The notes below the pieces were generated by a model that made no database searches, was not told the origin of the DNA, and was given only the letters and a program-made list of their open reading frames with translations. Below are positions 33,767-42,170 of a DNA stretch of 64,000 nucleotides, piece after piece. This DNA is from CAZENU01 sp965222125. GTDB taxonomy: Bacteria > Chloroflexota > Dehalococcoidia > Lucifugimonadales > CAZENU01. Position numbers and translations under genes: made by a program. Positions within the stretch are counted from its first letter, which is position 1. Every line of letters begins with the position of its first letter. Location of the stretch: contig CBDCTC010000004.1 of assembly GCA_965222125.1 (NCBI GenBank), positions 62,001 to 126,000 on the forward strand, given 5' to 3'.

Positions 33767-34516
33767 ATGTCGGATAACAGCGCGATCGAGTGGACGGACG
33801 CTACGTGGAACCCGGTAACCGGCTGTACGAAGATCAGCCCTGGATGCGCCTACTGCTACGCGGAAGGCATCACCCTGAGGTTCAAGCGTGGCGGTCCGTT
33901 TCTTCCGGGCAAGACCACGATCAACCTCCACCACGACAGGCTCGACGCCCCGGGCAAGTGGAGGTCGCGGCGCCGCGTGTTCGTGAACAGCATGAGCGAC
34001 CTCTTCCACGAAGAGGTGCCTTTCGACTTCGTGCGAGAGGTGTTCCTGCGGATGTCCGAGTACGACCAGCATATATACCAGGTACTTACCAAGCGTCCCG
34101 AACGCATGCTGGAGTACGTCGACTGGGGCAATGGCCCCGACTGGCCTGAGCACGTCTGGGCAGGAGTGTCGGTCGAAAACCAGTACTGGGCCGACCGCCG
34201 TATCCCGCAGCTGGCTGATATTCCCGCAAGAGTACGTTTCCTATCGGTCGAGCCGCTATTGAAGGCAGTGGACCTGCGTTCACACCTGGCAGATATTCAG
34301 TGGGTCATCGTTGGTGGAGAGAGCGGTCACAAGGCGAGACCTATGGACGCCGAATGGGCGACACGCATCCGCGACGACTGTCTGGAGGCCGGTGTGCCGT
34401 TTTTCTTCAAGCAGTGGGGCGGGCGGACCAGCAAGGCCAATGGTAGGACGCTCGAGGGCCGCACATGGGACCAGATGCCGGACCGTAGTCGTCAACCTGT
34501 TCTTGCCCAGGGTTAG
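33767..34516 (+). CDS. DUF5131 (phage Gp37/Gp68) family three-Cys protein
   Basis: A 249-residue protein with Cys20, Cys27 and Cys30 in the CTKISPGCAYCYAE motif, which resembles a radical-SAM iron-sulfur motif with altered spacing. Other family blocks are SDNSAIEWTDATWNPVTGC at the start, RVFVNSMSDLFHEEVP (about 75-90), YQVLTKRPERML, WAGVSVENQYWADRRIP, RFLSVEPLL and VIVGGESGHKARPMD. The function is unknown. The family is named from a phage gene but is common in chromosomes and mobile regions. It is directly followed (6 bp gap) by its known partner TcmP, strongly suggesting that they act together. Confidence 0.88.
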   Translation: MSDNSAIEWTDATWNPVTGCTKISPGCAYCYAEGITLRFKRGGPFLPGKTTINLHHDRLDAPGKWRSRRRVFVNSMSDLFHEEVPFDFVREVFLRMSEYDQHIYQVLTKRPERMLEYVDWGNGPDWPEHVWAGVSVENQYWADRRIPQLADIPARVRFLSVEPLLKAVDLRSHLADIQWVIVGGESGHKARPMDAEWATRIRDDCLEAGVPFFFKQWGGRTSKANGRTLEGRTWDQMPDRSRQPVLAQG

Positions 34517-34522
34517 CCTTCG

Positions 34523-35338
34523 ATGGTTCAGGACACGATACTGGCGAGCGACGGGCTGCCGGCGATCGATCAGGGTCCGTGGAGCCGGGACAAGCTGCAC
34601 TTCCTCTCCTACTTCGCCGAGATGTTCAGCACAGGCATGAAGAACCGTTGGCCCACACGGGCATATGTCGACCTGTTCGCCGGGCCAGGTATAAGTCTGG
34701 ACAAGACTACGGGAGAGGAATTCGACGGCTCCCCGATGCGAGCGCTCGGTTGCAAGACGCCATTCACTCACCTCTACTTCAACGATCACAAACCTGAGTT
34801 CGTGGATGCATTGAGGCAACGACAGGAGTCTAGATTCCCTGAGAGCAATGTCTCCTACTACAATCTGGACTGCAACGATGCCGCCGGCGCCATTGCTCGC
34901 GACCTTCCCCCCTGGGCGCTGGTCCTATGTTTCGTAGATCCCTGGACGTACGAGGTCACGTTCGACAGTTTGGCCGCCCTATGTAAGCATGGTTCAATTG
35001 ACCTGATAGTGACCTTCCACAGCACCGCGATAAAGCGCAATGCGCGCCACGAAATCTCGGCTGTTGACAGATTTCTCGGCGACGACGCCTGGAGAGGCCA
35101 GTATTTTGCGGCAGCGGGAGACCCGTCGCGCCCACGCACTCACGTGCTAATCGAGACGTTCAAAGCGAGTCTCCGGGAGCGCTTGGAGTTTTCCCACTTC
35201 GGGGAGCCAGAGGTGATCCGGAACACGAAACGCGCTCCAATCTTTCATCTGCTGTTCGCGTCTCGGAATTCCCGAGGACTCGACTTCTGGAGCAAGTCTT
35301 CCGAGAAAAGGCCGGACGGCCAGAGAAAACTGTTCTGA
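34523..35338 (+). CDS. tcmP: Three-Cys-motif partner protein TcmP
   Basis: A 271-residue protein of the TcmP family, named for its constant neighbour with the three-Cys motif. It contains a methyltransferase-like beginning with RAYVDLFAGPGISLDKTTGEEFDGSPMRAL (about 47-76). NDHKPEFVDAL, VSYYNLDCNDAAGAI and a LCFVDPWTYEVTFDSL motif at about 133-148 resemble SAM-binding and catalytic loops of Rossmann methyltransferases. The C-terminal part holds PIFHLLFASRNSRGLDFW. Whether it methylates DNA, RNA or protein is unknown. Start ATG at 34523, seven codons downstream of the partner's stop region. Confidence 0.88.
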   Translation: MVQDTILASDGLPAIDQGPWSRDKLHFLSYFAEMFSTGMKNRWPTRAYVDLFAGPGISLDKTTGEEFDGSPMRALGCKTPFTHLYFNDHKPEFVDALRQRQESRFPESNVSYYNLDCNDAAGAIARDLPPWALVLCFVDPWTYEVTFDSLAALCKHGSIDLIVTFHSTAIKRNARHEISAVDRFLGDDAWRGQYFAAAGDPSRPRTHVLIETFKASLRERLEFSHFGEPEVIRNTKRAPIFHLLFASRNSRGLDFWSKSSEKRPDGQRKLF

Positions 35339-35464
35339 CAGCCCCGGGTAGGATGATCCGCCGCACCTTCGCCGACTCCGTAGCGGTCCGGCTCCCCCGA
35401 CACCGCCTTGTAGTACGGGTGCGCCGTCGTCGGGCCGCAGTCGTCCGTAGGCCCGGCGCCGCCG

Positions 35465-36718
35465 CTACTCCAGCGCGAGCAGGTACGCGCCATCCCTCTG
35501 GCGGATGACTGCGTAGAGCGCGTTGTCCTCGAGGGTCAGGTACCCGGACGGAAAGCCCTCGACGTCTTTCTCCCACCACATCGCCCCGGTCTCGGGATCC
35601 AGAGCATAGATATCGCCCCGGCCGGTCAGGTATACGAGGCCGTTGCCTCCGGATGCGATGGGTTGCGCGGCGGAACCCTGCGCTATGATCTCGGTCCTCC
35701 ATTTCTCTTCGCCGGTGCCGGCGTCGAGCCCGTGGACGTATCCCCTCTGGAATATCACCGTGTCGTTGAAGACGACAGGGGAAGCTCTGAGCGGCCAGTG
35801 AGACCTGAACGTCCACTTCTCCACGCCGGTCGCGGCGTCCACCGCGTAGAGGTTGAGGTCGTTGCTTCCGAAGTACACCATGCCGTCCGATATCGCGGGC
35901 GAGCCCCACACCGAACCTCTCGTCTTGAATCGCCACTTCTCCTGTCCAGTGGCGGCATCTATCGCGTAGAGATGCCAGTCCAGGCTTCCCGCGTAGACGG
36001 TACCGTCATGGACCGATGGAGACAGCCAGGTCCCCCGTCCAAACGAGTTTGCGTCCAGCTGCCTCGGGCCAAACAGCTCGAATCTCCAGCGCTCTTCTCC
36101 GGTCGTCGCATCCAGCGCGTAGAGATGGCCATCCGACGCGGTGAAGAAGACAGTCCCGTCCGAGACAACCGGGGAGGCCCACGATCCGCCCACGGCTTGG
36201 AACCTCCACTGCTCCTCTCCGGTTGCGGCGTCCAGGGCGTAGAGGCGGCTGTCCGTGCTGGCCAGGTATACGACTCCGTCGGACACGGCGGGCGCTGAGT
36301 ATACCTGCCGGCCCGTGGCGAACCTCCATAGCTCTCTCTGTGCTCGCGCGTCGAACGCGGAGAGATGGAACCCCGACTCGGATGCCCCATCAGCCACGCT
36401 GACAAGGACCAGCCCGCCCGAGACTACAGGAGGGGAGGTGATGTCGGCAGCCGGAAACCTCCACGCCTCGTCAGGAGCAAACGTCGGTCCGCGGGCGTCG
36501 AATACGCCGTCGCCGCTCGGATTGCCTCCGAACATCGCGACGACGTCTGCCACAGGCGTTGGAGACGGTTCCAGTTGGGCAACCGCCGTGAGGTCCTCGG
36601 GCGACAGGTCGCCGCAAGCGGTCAGAACGAATATCCCGAATGCTGCCCCCGCTGCCAGAAACTGACGCGCGACAAGCGATGCGACGCGCTCGATTACGCT
36701 GCCGCTCCAGGAAGTCAA
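35465..36718 (-). CDS. BamB-like PQQ-repeat beta-propeller lipoprotein
   Basis: A 417-residue secreted protein with a lipoprotein signal peptide ending at Cys35 (FVLTAC). Seven or more repeats of the PQQ-propeller type follow, seen as AxTGEEQWRF, ATGEERWRF, ATGQEKWRF, ATGVEKWTF, GTGEEKWRT and ETGAMWWEKD, each followed by a SPxVSDGxVxxxSxDxxLYALD strand set. BamB-type propellers hold other proteins at the membrane surface. A true BamB role is unlikely in a monoderm, so an extracytoplasmic binding scaffold is the safer reading. It faces TcmP across 125 bp with opposite orientation. Confidence 0.9.
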   Translation of the reverse strand: MTSWSGSVIERVASLVARQFLAAGAAFGIFVLTACGDLSPEDLTAVAQLEPSPTPVADVVAMFGGNPSGDGVFDARGPTFAPDEAWRFPAADITSPPVVSGGLVLVSVADGASESGFHLSAFDARAQRELWRFATGRQVYSAPAVSDGVVYLASTDSRLYALDAATGEEQWRFQAVGGSWASPVVSDGTVFFTASDGHLYALDATTGEERWRFELFGPRQLDANSFGRGTWLSPSVHDGTVYAGSLDWHLYAIDAATGQEKWRFKTRGSVWGSPAISDGMVYFGSNDLNLYAVDAATGVEKWTFRSHWPLRASPVVFNDTVIFQRGYVHGLDAGTGEEKWRTEIIAQGSAAQPIASGGNGLVYLTGRGDIYALDPETGAMWWEKDVEGFPSGYLTLEDNALYAVIRQRDGAYLLALE

Positions 36719-36816
36719 GATGTCAGAACAGATGAGATGTCCCCCAGGCCGTGCACGAAATCGGTCCCACGATCATGCAGACCCATACCGATTGTATCGT
36801 GGCCGTGCTCCTGTCC

Positions 36817-37528
36817 TCACTTCAGTTGCCTGCGCATCCACCCTGCCGTCACGGAAGCGACCTCCGATAGCGCGTCCGACCTCGTCTGCCCGACTTGACC
36901 GGCGAATCGTAGAAGTGGTCGGCGTCCTCTATGACGTGCAGAGTCGCGCGGTCCCCCAATCCGTCCAATACGGGTTGAAACTCGCGGAGGTCGCAGAACT
37001 CTTCATCGCGACCGCCTTGGACGAAAGCATGGGCACAGGTACACGCTGGAGATGGCTGACGGGATTCTCCAGCAGATTGCTCCACCGCATCGGAAAGACG
37101 TACGACACCACACCCCGGACGTCGGGCCAGTGCTCGCGCGTCAGGGCAAGCGAAACGACCTGACTGCTCATGGAGCGTCCCCCAAGGAATAGCGGGAGGT
37201 CGAGCGGCAGAGCCACCGCGGCACACCTCGCCGAGTTTGTCGTAGCCAGGAGGACGTCCAGGGGGTCGATCAAGTCGGGAGAGTCGGTGGTCATACCCTC
37301 GCTGTACGGGTAGTTGTAGCGGAAGGTCGCTATCCAATGGTTGGCGAGCTCTTCCGCCATCTGGACCATTACGGGCCTGTAAATCGGGGTACCAGAGCCG
37401 TGACCCAACATCAGCAGCGCGATGGCGTCCTCCGGCTCCACCAGGATGGTAGCGACTTTCGGTCCGTTGGAAGTCGCTACCATCCCACTCTCTGTAACCC
37501 TTACCTCAGCCAATCTGGGCCACGTCAT
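36817..37528 (-). pseudogene. Alpha/beta hydrolase (TEX30/KANL3-like) with two frameshifts
   Basis: The first part (from ATG 37528) contains the oxyanion segment LLMLGHGSGTP and the nucleophile-elbow region LFLGGRSMSSQVVS, which mark the small dienelactone-hydrolase-like TEX30/KANL3 subgroup. At 37024-37026 one base of a homopolymer appears lost. The frame moves to FVQGGRDEEFCDL and HVIEDADHFYD (catalytic Asp and His). A second shift near 36880-36890 leads to SDALSEVASVTAGWMRRQLK and a stop at 36817, the normal end of the family. Two indels in one small gene make a pseudogene likely, although the first lies in a homopolymer and might be a read error. Confidence 0.8.
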
Positions 37529-37541
37529 TCGCAGTCCGCGT

Positions 37542-40022
37542 CTACTTCGCGACTATGTTGACGAGCTTGCCCGGCACGTAGACGACCTTGACCACGTTCT
37601 TGCCCGCCGTGTGCGTCTGGACGCGGGGGCTGTCCAGCGCGGCCGCGCTGGCGTCCTCCTCGGTGAGCGGCGCGGGCAGCTCGATGCGGTCGCGCAGCCG
37701 GCCGTTGACCTGCACGACGAGCGTAACCGTCTCGTCGGCCGCCAGGACAGGGTCCCACTCCGGCAGCAGCCGGTCGTGGATGCTGAACCCGCGCCGGGTG
37801 CGCTCCCACAGCTCCTCGGTGACGTGGGGCGCCATCGGCGCCAGCAGCACCAGCAGGCTCTCCACGGCCTCGCTCCACGCGTCGGAGGTGATTCCGCCGT
37901 CCGCCCACGCGGCGTTCATCGTGTTCGACAGCTCCATCAGCGACGCGATGGCCGTGTTGAACTTGAAGCGCTCCAGGCAGTCGACGACTCGCCTGATCGT
38001 CTTGTGGACGCTTCGTCTCAGGTCGGCGGCGGCGTTCTCGTCGACCGGGCCCGCGTCGAGCTCGTTCGGGTCGCGCTGCGCCAGCTCCCACAGGCGATTC
38101 AGCCACCGGGAGACGCCGTTGACGCCCGACTCGCTCCAGCTCCCGCCCTGGTCCCAGGGGCCGATGAACATCAGGTAGCAGCGGACGGCGTCGGCGCCGT
38201 ACTTGCCGACGTACTCGTCGGGCGCGACGACGTTGCCGCGCGACTTGCTCATCTTCTCGCCCTCGGACAGGATGTGTCCCTGGTTGAACAGGCGGACGAA
38301 CGGCTCGTCGAAGTCCAGCAGGCCCAGGTCGCGCATCGCCTTCGTGAAGAAGCGCGCGTACAGCAGGTGCATGACCGCGTGCTCCGCTCCGCCGGTGTAC
38401 TGGTCTACCGCGCCCCAGGCTTGGAACGCCTCGCGCTCGAACATGCCGCCGTCGAACTTGGGGCTGGCGAACCGGAACTGGTACCACGACGAGTCGACGA
38501 AGGTGTCCATCGTGTCCGTCTCGCGCTTGGCCGGCCCGCCGCAGCGCGGGCAGGTCGTGTTCACGAAGCCCTCGTGGAGCGCCAGCGGAGACTCGCCGGT
38601 CGGGCGGAACTCGGCGTCCTCCGGCAGCAGCACCGGCAGGTCCTCCTCCGGGACGGGCACCGTGCCGCAGTCGCCGCAGTAGACGACCGGAATCGGCGTG
38701 CCCCAGTAGCGCTGGCGCGAGATGAGCCAGTCGCGCATACGGTACTGCACGGCCCTCTTGCCCCAACCTTGAGACTCGATGAAGTCGGCGATCTTTTCCT
38801 TGCCGTCGGCGCTGGGCATGCCGTCGAACTGGCCGGAGCTCACCTGGGTGCCCTCGTCGACGTAGGCCTCGGCCAGCTCGCCGCCGTCCCAGTCGGGCGG
38901 CGCGACGACGACCTTGATCGGCAGCTCGTACTTCTTTGCGAACTCGAAGTCGCGCTGGTCGTGCGCCGGGACGCCCATGACGATCCCGGTGCCGTAGGTG
39001 AGCAGCACGTAGTCGCCGATCAGGATCGGCACGCGGTCTCCGTTCAGCCTGTTGACCGCGTAGGAGCCAGTGAACACGCCCGTCTTGACCTTCTCGGTCG
39101 ACATGCGCTCGATCTCGGTCTGGCGGCGCGCCTGGTCCACGTAGGCCTCGACCTCGGCTTTGTGCTCGGGCGTGGTCAGGCTGTCCACCAGCGGGTGCTC
39201 GGGGGCCAGCACGACGAACGTCACGCCAAAGATCGTGTCGATGCGCGTCGTGAAGGTCGTCAGCGTCGTCTGGTCGAGACCGTACTCGGATATGTCGAAC
39301 TCGATGTCGACGCCCTTGCTGCGGCCGATCCAGTTCGTCTGCATGACGTTGATCTTCTCTGGCCAGTCGATCTCGGACTGGTCCAGCAGCTCGTCCGCAT
39401 ACTTCGTGACGCGGAACAGCCACTGGTTCAGCTCGCGGCGAATCACCTCGGAGTCGCAGCGCTCGCAGCGGCCGTCGACGACCTGCTCGTTGGCCAGGAC
39501 GGTGTTGTCGGTCGGGCACCAGTTGGCGGGCGCGAAGTCGCGGTAGGCCAGCCCGGCCTTCAGGAACTGCAGGAATATCCACTGGTTCCAGCGGTAGTAC
39601 TCGGGGACGCAGGTCACGAGCTCGCGGTCCCAGTCGTAGATGGGCCCCATCGAGCGGAACTGCCGGCGCATCTTTTCGATGTTGCCCATGGTCCACTTGG
39701 CCGGATGGATGCCGCGCTCGATCGCGGCGTTCTCCGCGTTCAGCCCGAAGGCGTCGAACCCCATCGGATGCAGTACGTTGTAGCCCATCATCCGCATGAA
39801 GCGTGCGTGGGCGTCCGCGCCGGACATGGCGTACCAGTGGCCGATGTGGAGGTCGCCGGACGGGTAGGGGTACATCGTGAGCTCGTACCACTTCGGGCGC
39901 GGGTCGTCGTCGTTCACCCGGTAGGTCCCGCTGCTGTCCCACCGCGCCTGCCACTTCGCCTCTATCTGCGCGGCGTCGTACCGTGCGTCAGTCCTCACGG
40001 CCGTGTCCATCGTCGCCGACAT
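37542..40022 (-). CDS. leuS: Leucyl-tRNA synthetase
   Basis: An 826-residue class I synthetase. The HIGH motif reads YPSGDLHIGHWY (about 41-52) and KMSKS reads GEKMSKSRGN. The CP1 editing domain (about 220-420) includes the TTFTTRIDTIFG region and GVPAHDQRDFEFA with its conserved Asp. Zinc-type Cys pairs appear in WCPTDNTVLANEQ and CGDCGTVPVP. The C-terminal anticodon and Leu-specific domains are complete (VVQVNGRLRDRIELP). The ATG at 40022 is preferred over an in-frame upstream ATG at 40175 because GGAGG lies 6 bases ahead and the upstream stretch belongs to a T-box leader. Expression is controlled by the T-box upstream. Confidence 0.97.
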   Translation of the reverse strand: MSATMDTAVRTDARYDAAQIEAKWQARWDSSGTYRVNDDDPRPKWYELTMYPYPSGDLHIGHWYAMSGADAHARFMRMMGYNVLHPMGFDAFGLNAENAAIERGIHPAKWTMGNIEKMRRQFRSMGPIYDWDRELVTCVPEYYRWNQWIFLQFLKAGLAYRDFAPANWCPTDNTVLANEQVVDGRCERCDSEVIRRELNQWLFRVTKYADELLDQSEIDWPEKINVMQTNWIGRSKGVDIEFDISEYGLDQTTLTTFTTRIDTIFGVTFVVLAPEHPLVDSLTTPEHKAEVEAYVDQARRQTEIERMSTEKVKTGVFTGSYAVNRLNGDRVPILIGDYVLLTYGTGIVMGVPAHDQRDFEFAKKYELPIKVVVAPPDWDGGELAEAYVDEGTQVSSGQFDGMPSADGKEKIADFIESQGWGKRAVQYRMRDWLISRQRYWGTPIPVVYCGDCGTVPVPEEDLPVLLPEDAEFRPTGESPLALHEGFVNTTCPRCGGPAKRETDTMDTFVDSSWYQFRFASPKFDGGMFEREAFQAWGAVDQYTGGAEHAVMHLLYARFFTKAMRDLGLLDFDEPFVRLFNQGHILSEGEKMSKSRGNVVAPDEYVGKYGADAVRCYLMFIGPWDQGGSWSESGVNGVSRWLNRLWELAQRDPNELDAGPVDENAAADLRRSVHKTIRRVVDCLERFKFNTAIASLMELSNTMNAAWADGGITSDAWSEAVESLLVLLAPMAPHVTEELWERTRRGFSIHDRLLPEWDPVLAADETVTLVVQVNGRLRDRIELPAPLTEEDASAAALDSPRVQTHTAGKNVVKVVYVPGKLVNIVAK

Positions 40023-40086
40023 GTCGACCTCCTGCATTGTCTTTCCCGCCGCCGGAGCGCCTCGTCCGGCTGGTCCAGGCTGCCCC

Positions 40087-40121
40087 AAAAAAGAAAACCC
40101 GCCCCTGAAATCAGGGACGGG
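40087..40121 (-). terminator. T-box attenuator terminator before leuS
   Basis: On the minus strand CCCGTCCCTGA and CAGGGGCGGG form a stable hairpin (40121-40098), followed by TTTTCTTTTTT (40097-40087), a standard intrinsic terminator. Its left arm contains CGTCCCT (40119-40113), which can pair with the T-box sequence instead, giving the alternative antiterminator. Confidence 0.88.
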
Positions 40122-40377
40122 AAATGCGATCAGCGTACGCAGTACCCCGCGGTACCACCCTGGTTGCCCCGACAAATGCGGGGCCTCCTCACAGCGATAA
40201 CGGCGCTCTGCCGGCCAGCCCTACTCGACGTTTAGGCCGGATGCTCAGGCCCGACAGGAGGGTCGGGCTCCGACGGCGTTTCCACCGCCTGAGGGCGAGT
40301 TCACGGGCCGAACGCGCGCCGGGCTTCCACCTAACCCCGTTCTCTATCGCGCGGTACCCGCTACTACTCCCCGTCGA
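40087..40377 (-). promoter_or_regulatory. T-box riboswitch controlling leuS (leucine specifier)
   Basis: The leader contains the canonical 14-base T-box sequence AGGGTGGTACCGCG on the minus strand (40161-40148). It is followed by the terminator hairpin, and CGTCCCT at 40119-40113 provides the exact antiterminator partner. Stem I begins near 40377 (GGGGAGTAGTAGCGG), with the conserved AGTA bulge and a distal GGTGGAAGCC loop near 40330. The specifier loop reads GAACTCGCC with CTC at 40299-40297, a Leu codon. Uncharged tRNA-Leu would bind both the specifier and the T-box and prevent termination, raising leuS expression when leucine is scarce. The gene identity and specifier codon agree. Confidence 0.92.
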
Positions 40378-40397
40378 CGCATCTATGTATATCTTCC

Positions 40398-40426
40398 AAC
40401 GTAGCACGGCGACCCACCCCGGTCAA
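40398..40426 (-). promoter_or_regulatory. Candidate promoter of the leuS leader
   Basis: On the minus strand TTGACC (40426-40421), a 17-base spacer and TACGTT (40403-40398) resemble sigma-A -35 and -10 boxes. They would place the transcription start about 10 bases ahead of the T-box stem I region. The -10 box is weak. Confidence 0.4.
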
Positions 40427-40481
40427 CCGGCCACAGCGGCGGCAACTGTTCACAGTTGAGGGGACAGATGTCCCTCCAGAC

Positions 40482-40513
40482 CCCGTCATGCCCGCCTTCG
40501 CGGGCATGACGGG
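40482..40513. repeat. REP-like extragenic palindrome, copy 1
   Basis: CCCGTCATGCCCG (40482-40494) and CGGGCATGACGGG (40501-40513) form a perfect 13-bp inverted repeat with CCTTCG loop. The same core, (A)TACCCG-CCTTCG-CGGGTAT followed by GACGG, recurs at 49687-49710. It is part of the 564-bp gap between leuS and the PEBP gene. It may serve as a terminator for the PEBP gene, but the second copy points to a dispersed element. Confidence 0.65.
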
Positions 40514-40586
40514 AGGGTGTCCGAGGCGGGCCACTCCCCTCCACCGCAGTATACAGCGCTTCCAGAGGTATCCAGGAGCGTGGTCT

Positions 40587-41399
40587 CTATCCGGTCGCTT
40601 TCATGATCAGCTTGCCCTGGCGCTCACCAACCAGCACTCCACTTGCCAGTATGTGGCCATCCATAGCCTGGAGCAGTTCATCTCTTGTGGCGCCAGCAGC
40701 CAGGTCGAGCTTGGTGTCCAGCGCATAGATTTCGAACTGATACTTCTCAATCTCTTGCTTGGGATTCTCATTGCCGACTGAAGCTGAAGGCTTGTATACA
40801 CTGAGCATATCCGGCGGGCATGGCCCAAGGTATCCGGGCACTCCGCCGCTGTTAAGCCCCTGTATGGCGCCATTCGCCAGTGTTTCCAATTCCTCCACAC
40901 CTTCAGCCAGCTCGGTCACCTCAGCCGGAATGTTCCACATTACCCAATGAACCCAGGTTTCGTCCGATGCCAAAAGTTCGGTGCTGCGCATGATCAAGGC
41001 GAAGCTCTGGGTCCCCTCCGGTGCACCGCTCCAGGCCAGAGGCGGAGACAGGTTCTGCGCATCCGTCGGAGTCAGGTTAGACCGGGCAAAATACGCTCCC
41101 GGCTTGTCCACCGTACCTCCGATGCAGGTGTGAGTCTTCGGAATGCGTCGCTTCTCATTGAACACGGGACTGGTAAATGTCATGCTGAGGTCGAACTGTT
41201 GCTGGATGGAAACTTCGCTGGGTTGGTCTTGGGCAGCGGTACCGGTGTCTGCTGCGGCGGCGGAGGCACCGCTGGCGTCGGCCGAAGCACCGCTGGCGGT
41301 ATCTTTCTCATCTCCTCTGTCGCCGGAGCAACCGGCGACGAAGAGGGCGGCGAAGAGGGTCATACCCAGCAGGATGAAAAACGATCGAAAGTTGTGCAT
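40587..41399 (-). CDS. PEBP/YbhB-type (Raf kinase inhibitor-like) lipoprotein 1
   Basis: A 270-residue secreted lipoprotein with signal peptide and lipobox ending at Cys24 (FVAGC), then a low-complexity Ala/Ser/Thr linker (about 30-65). The PEBP fold follows, with blocks SPVFNEKRRIPKTHTCIGG, NLSPPLAWSGAPEGTQSFALIM, WVHWVMWNIPAEVTELAEG and GYLGPCPPDM (about 80-225). The ATG at 41399 fits the signal peptide better than the upstream ATG at 41486. PEBP proteins bind phospholipids or anions, and the bacterial role is unsettled. A second lipoprotein of the same design is encoded at 59582. Confidence 0.93.
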   Translation of the reverse strand: MHNFRSFFILLGMTLFAALFVAGCSGDRGDEKDTASGASADASGASAAAADTGTAAQDQPSEVSIQQQFDLSMTFTSPVFNEKRRIPKTHTCIGGTVDKPGAYFARSNLTPTDAQNLSPPLAWSGAPEGTQSFALIMRSTELLASDETWVHWVMWNIPAEVTELAEGVEELETLANGAIQGLNSGGVPGYLGPCPPDMLSVYKPSASVGNENPKQEIEKYQFEIYALDTKLDLAAGATRDELLQAMDGHILASGVLVGERQGKLIMKATG

Positions 41400-41939
41400 A
41401 TGGTAAGCCTCAGGTATATGAATCCCTACGGTTTGGCGTAGCCGCCCAATCCTATCAACAACACGCTCTGATAGCAAAAGGCGCATCCAGACCCCGAACA
41501 GGCCCGCTTCTCCTACATGTGGCCTGTTGTCGCGCGGTTAGTACCCTGCCACAATATGTTCACGATTCGACACGCGAGAGCATCAATGGCTACCGACGGC
41601 AAGAAAGTGCCAGGGTCCAAGACATTCGAGGCGTCCGAATTCAAGGAGAAGAAACTGAATCAAAGCAGATCGTCCCTATCGCCGTTTGGTTTCGCGAACC
41701 AGTCGGCCGGCATGGGGGAGGCGATATCGTCGAGAATCCGGATCTTGTCGCGGTGCCTGCCGAACGGCAACTTCAGCTCGACACTCGTTGATTCTCGACT
41801 GGCCCGGGAACCTGAGCAGTCTGGACACCCGGATATGACCTGCGAATAGGGCTATCCGGGCCGCTTCGCGCGCACGGATTGCACGGCCATGACCAAGACG
41901 GTATGATGTTATGTATCCGTTTTTCATGCGGAGAAAGCC
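41400..41939. other. 540-bp region without a recognisable gene
   Basis: No family could be recognised here. A minus-strand reading from about 41820 to 41662 gives a coherent-looking tail (KLPFGRHRDKIRILDDIASP, then PADWFAKPNGDRDDLL, followed by a stop) without an intact start, which may be the remnant of a small gene. The stretch 41860-41939 should contain the promoter of the AbrB/PIN pair. Confidence 0.35.
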
Positions 41940-42170
41940 ATGCGAATATCTGAGCGGGGCCAGATCACCATCCCAAAGCACCTGAGACAGCGCTTTGGGA
42001 TGCACCACGAGGTCGAGGTTGAGATCAGCCCTACGGAGCATGGTCTCCTGATCAGAAAGAAAACGACCGCGGAACATCCCGTGGACCGGGTGTACGGGAT
42101 CCTTGACGGAGACGCGCTCGGCGAGGGCGTCAGCGTCGATGATTACATCGAACAGATCCGCGGGAGATGA
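41940..42170 (+). CDS. AbrB/MazE-type antitoxin
   Basis: A 76-residue antitoxin with the DNA-binding swapped-hairpin domain MRISERGQITIPKHLRQRFGMHHEVEVEI (1-29) and an acidic C-terminal tail (DALGEGVSVDDYIEQIRGR) expected to wrap the toxin. The stop codon overlaps the ATG of the following PIN-domain gene (ATGA), coupling their translation. It is a different lineage from the AbrB antitoxin at 21727. Confidence 0.9.
   Translation: MRISERGQITIPKHLRQRFGMHHEVEVEISPTEHGLLIRKKTTAEHPVDRVYGILDGDALGEGVSVDDYIEQIRGR

Noticed and set aside
33767..34516. A prophage because of the Gp37/Gp68 name
   Set aside because: No integrase, capsid, portal, terminase or tail gene is present. The family occurs in chromosomes together with TcmP.
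37422..40235. A 937-codon open frame on the plus strand opposite leuS
   Set aside because: It is the antisense shadow of leuS. High GC makes long accidental frames, and the amino acid composition (rich in Arg, Val, His, Asp) has no family features.
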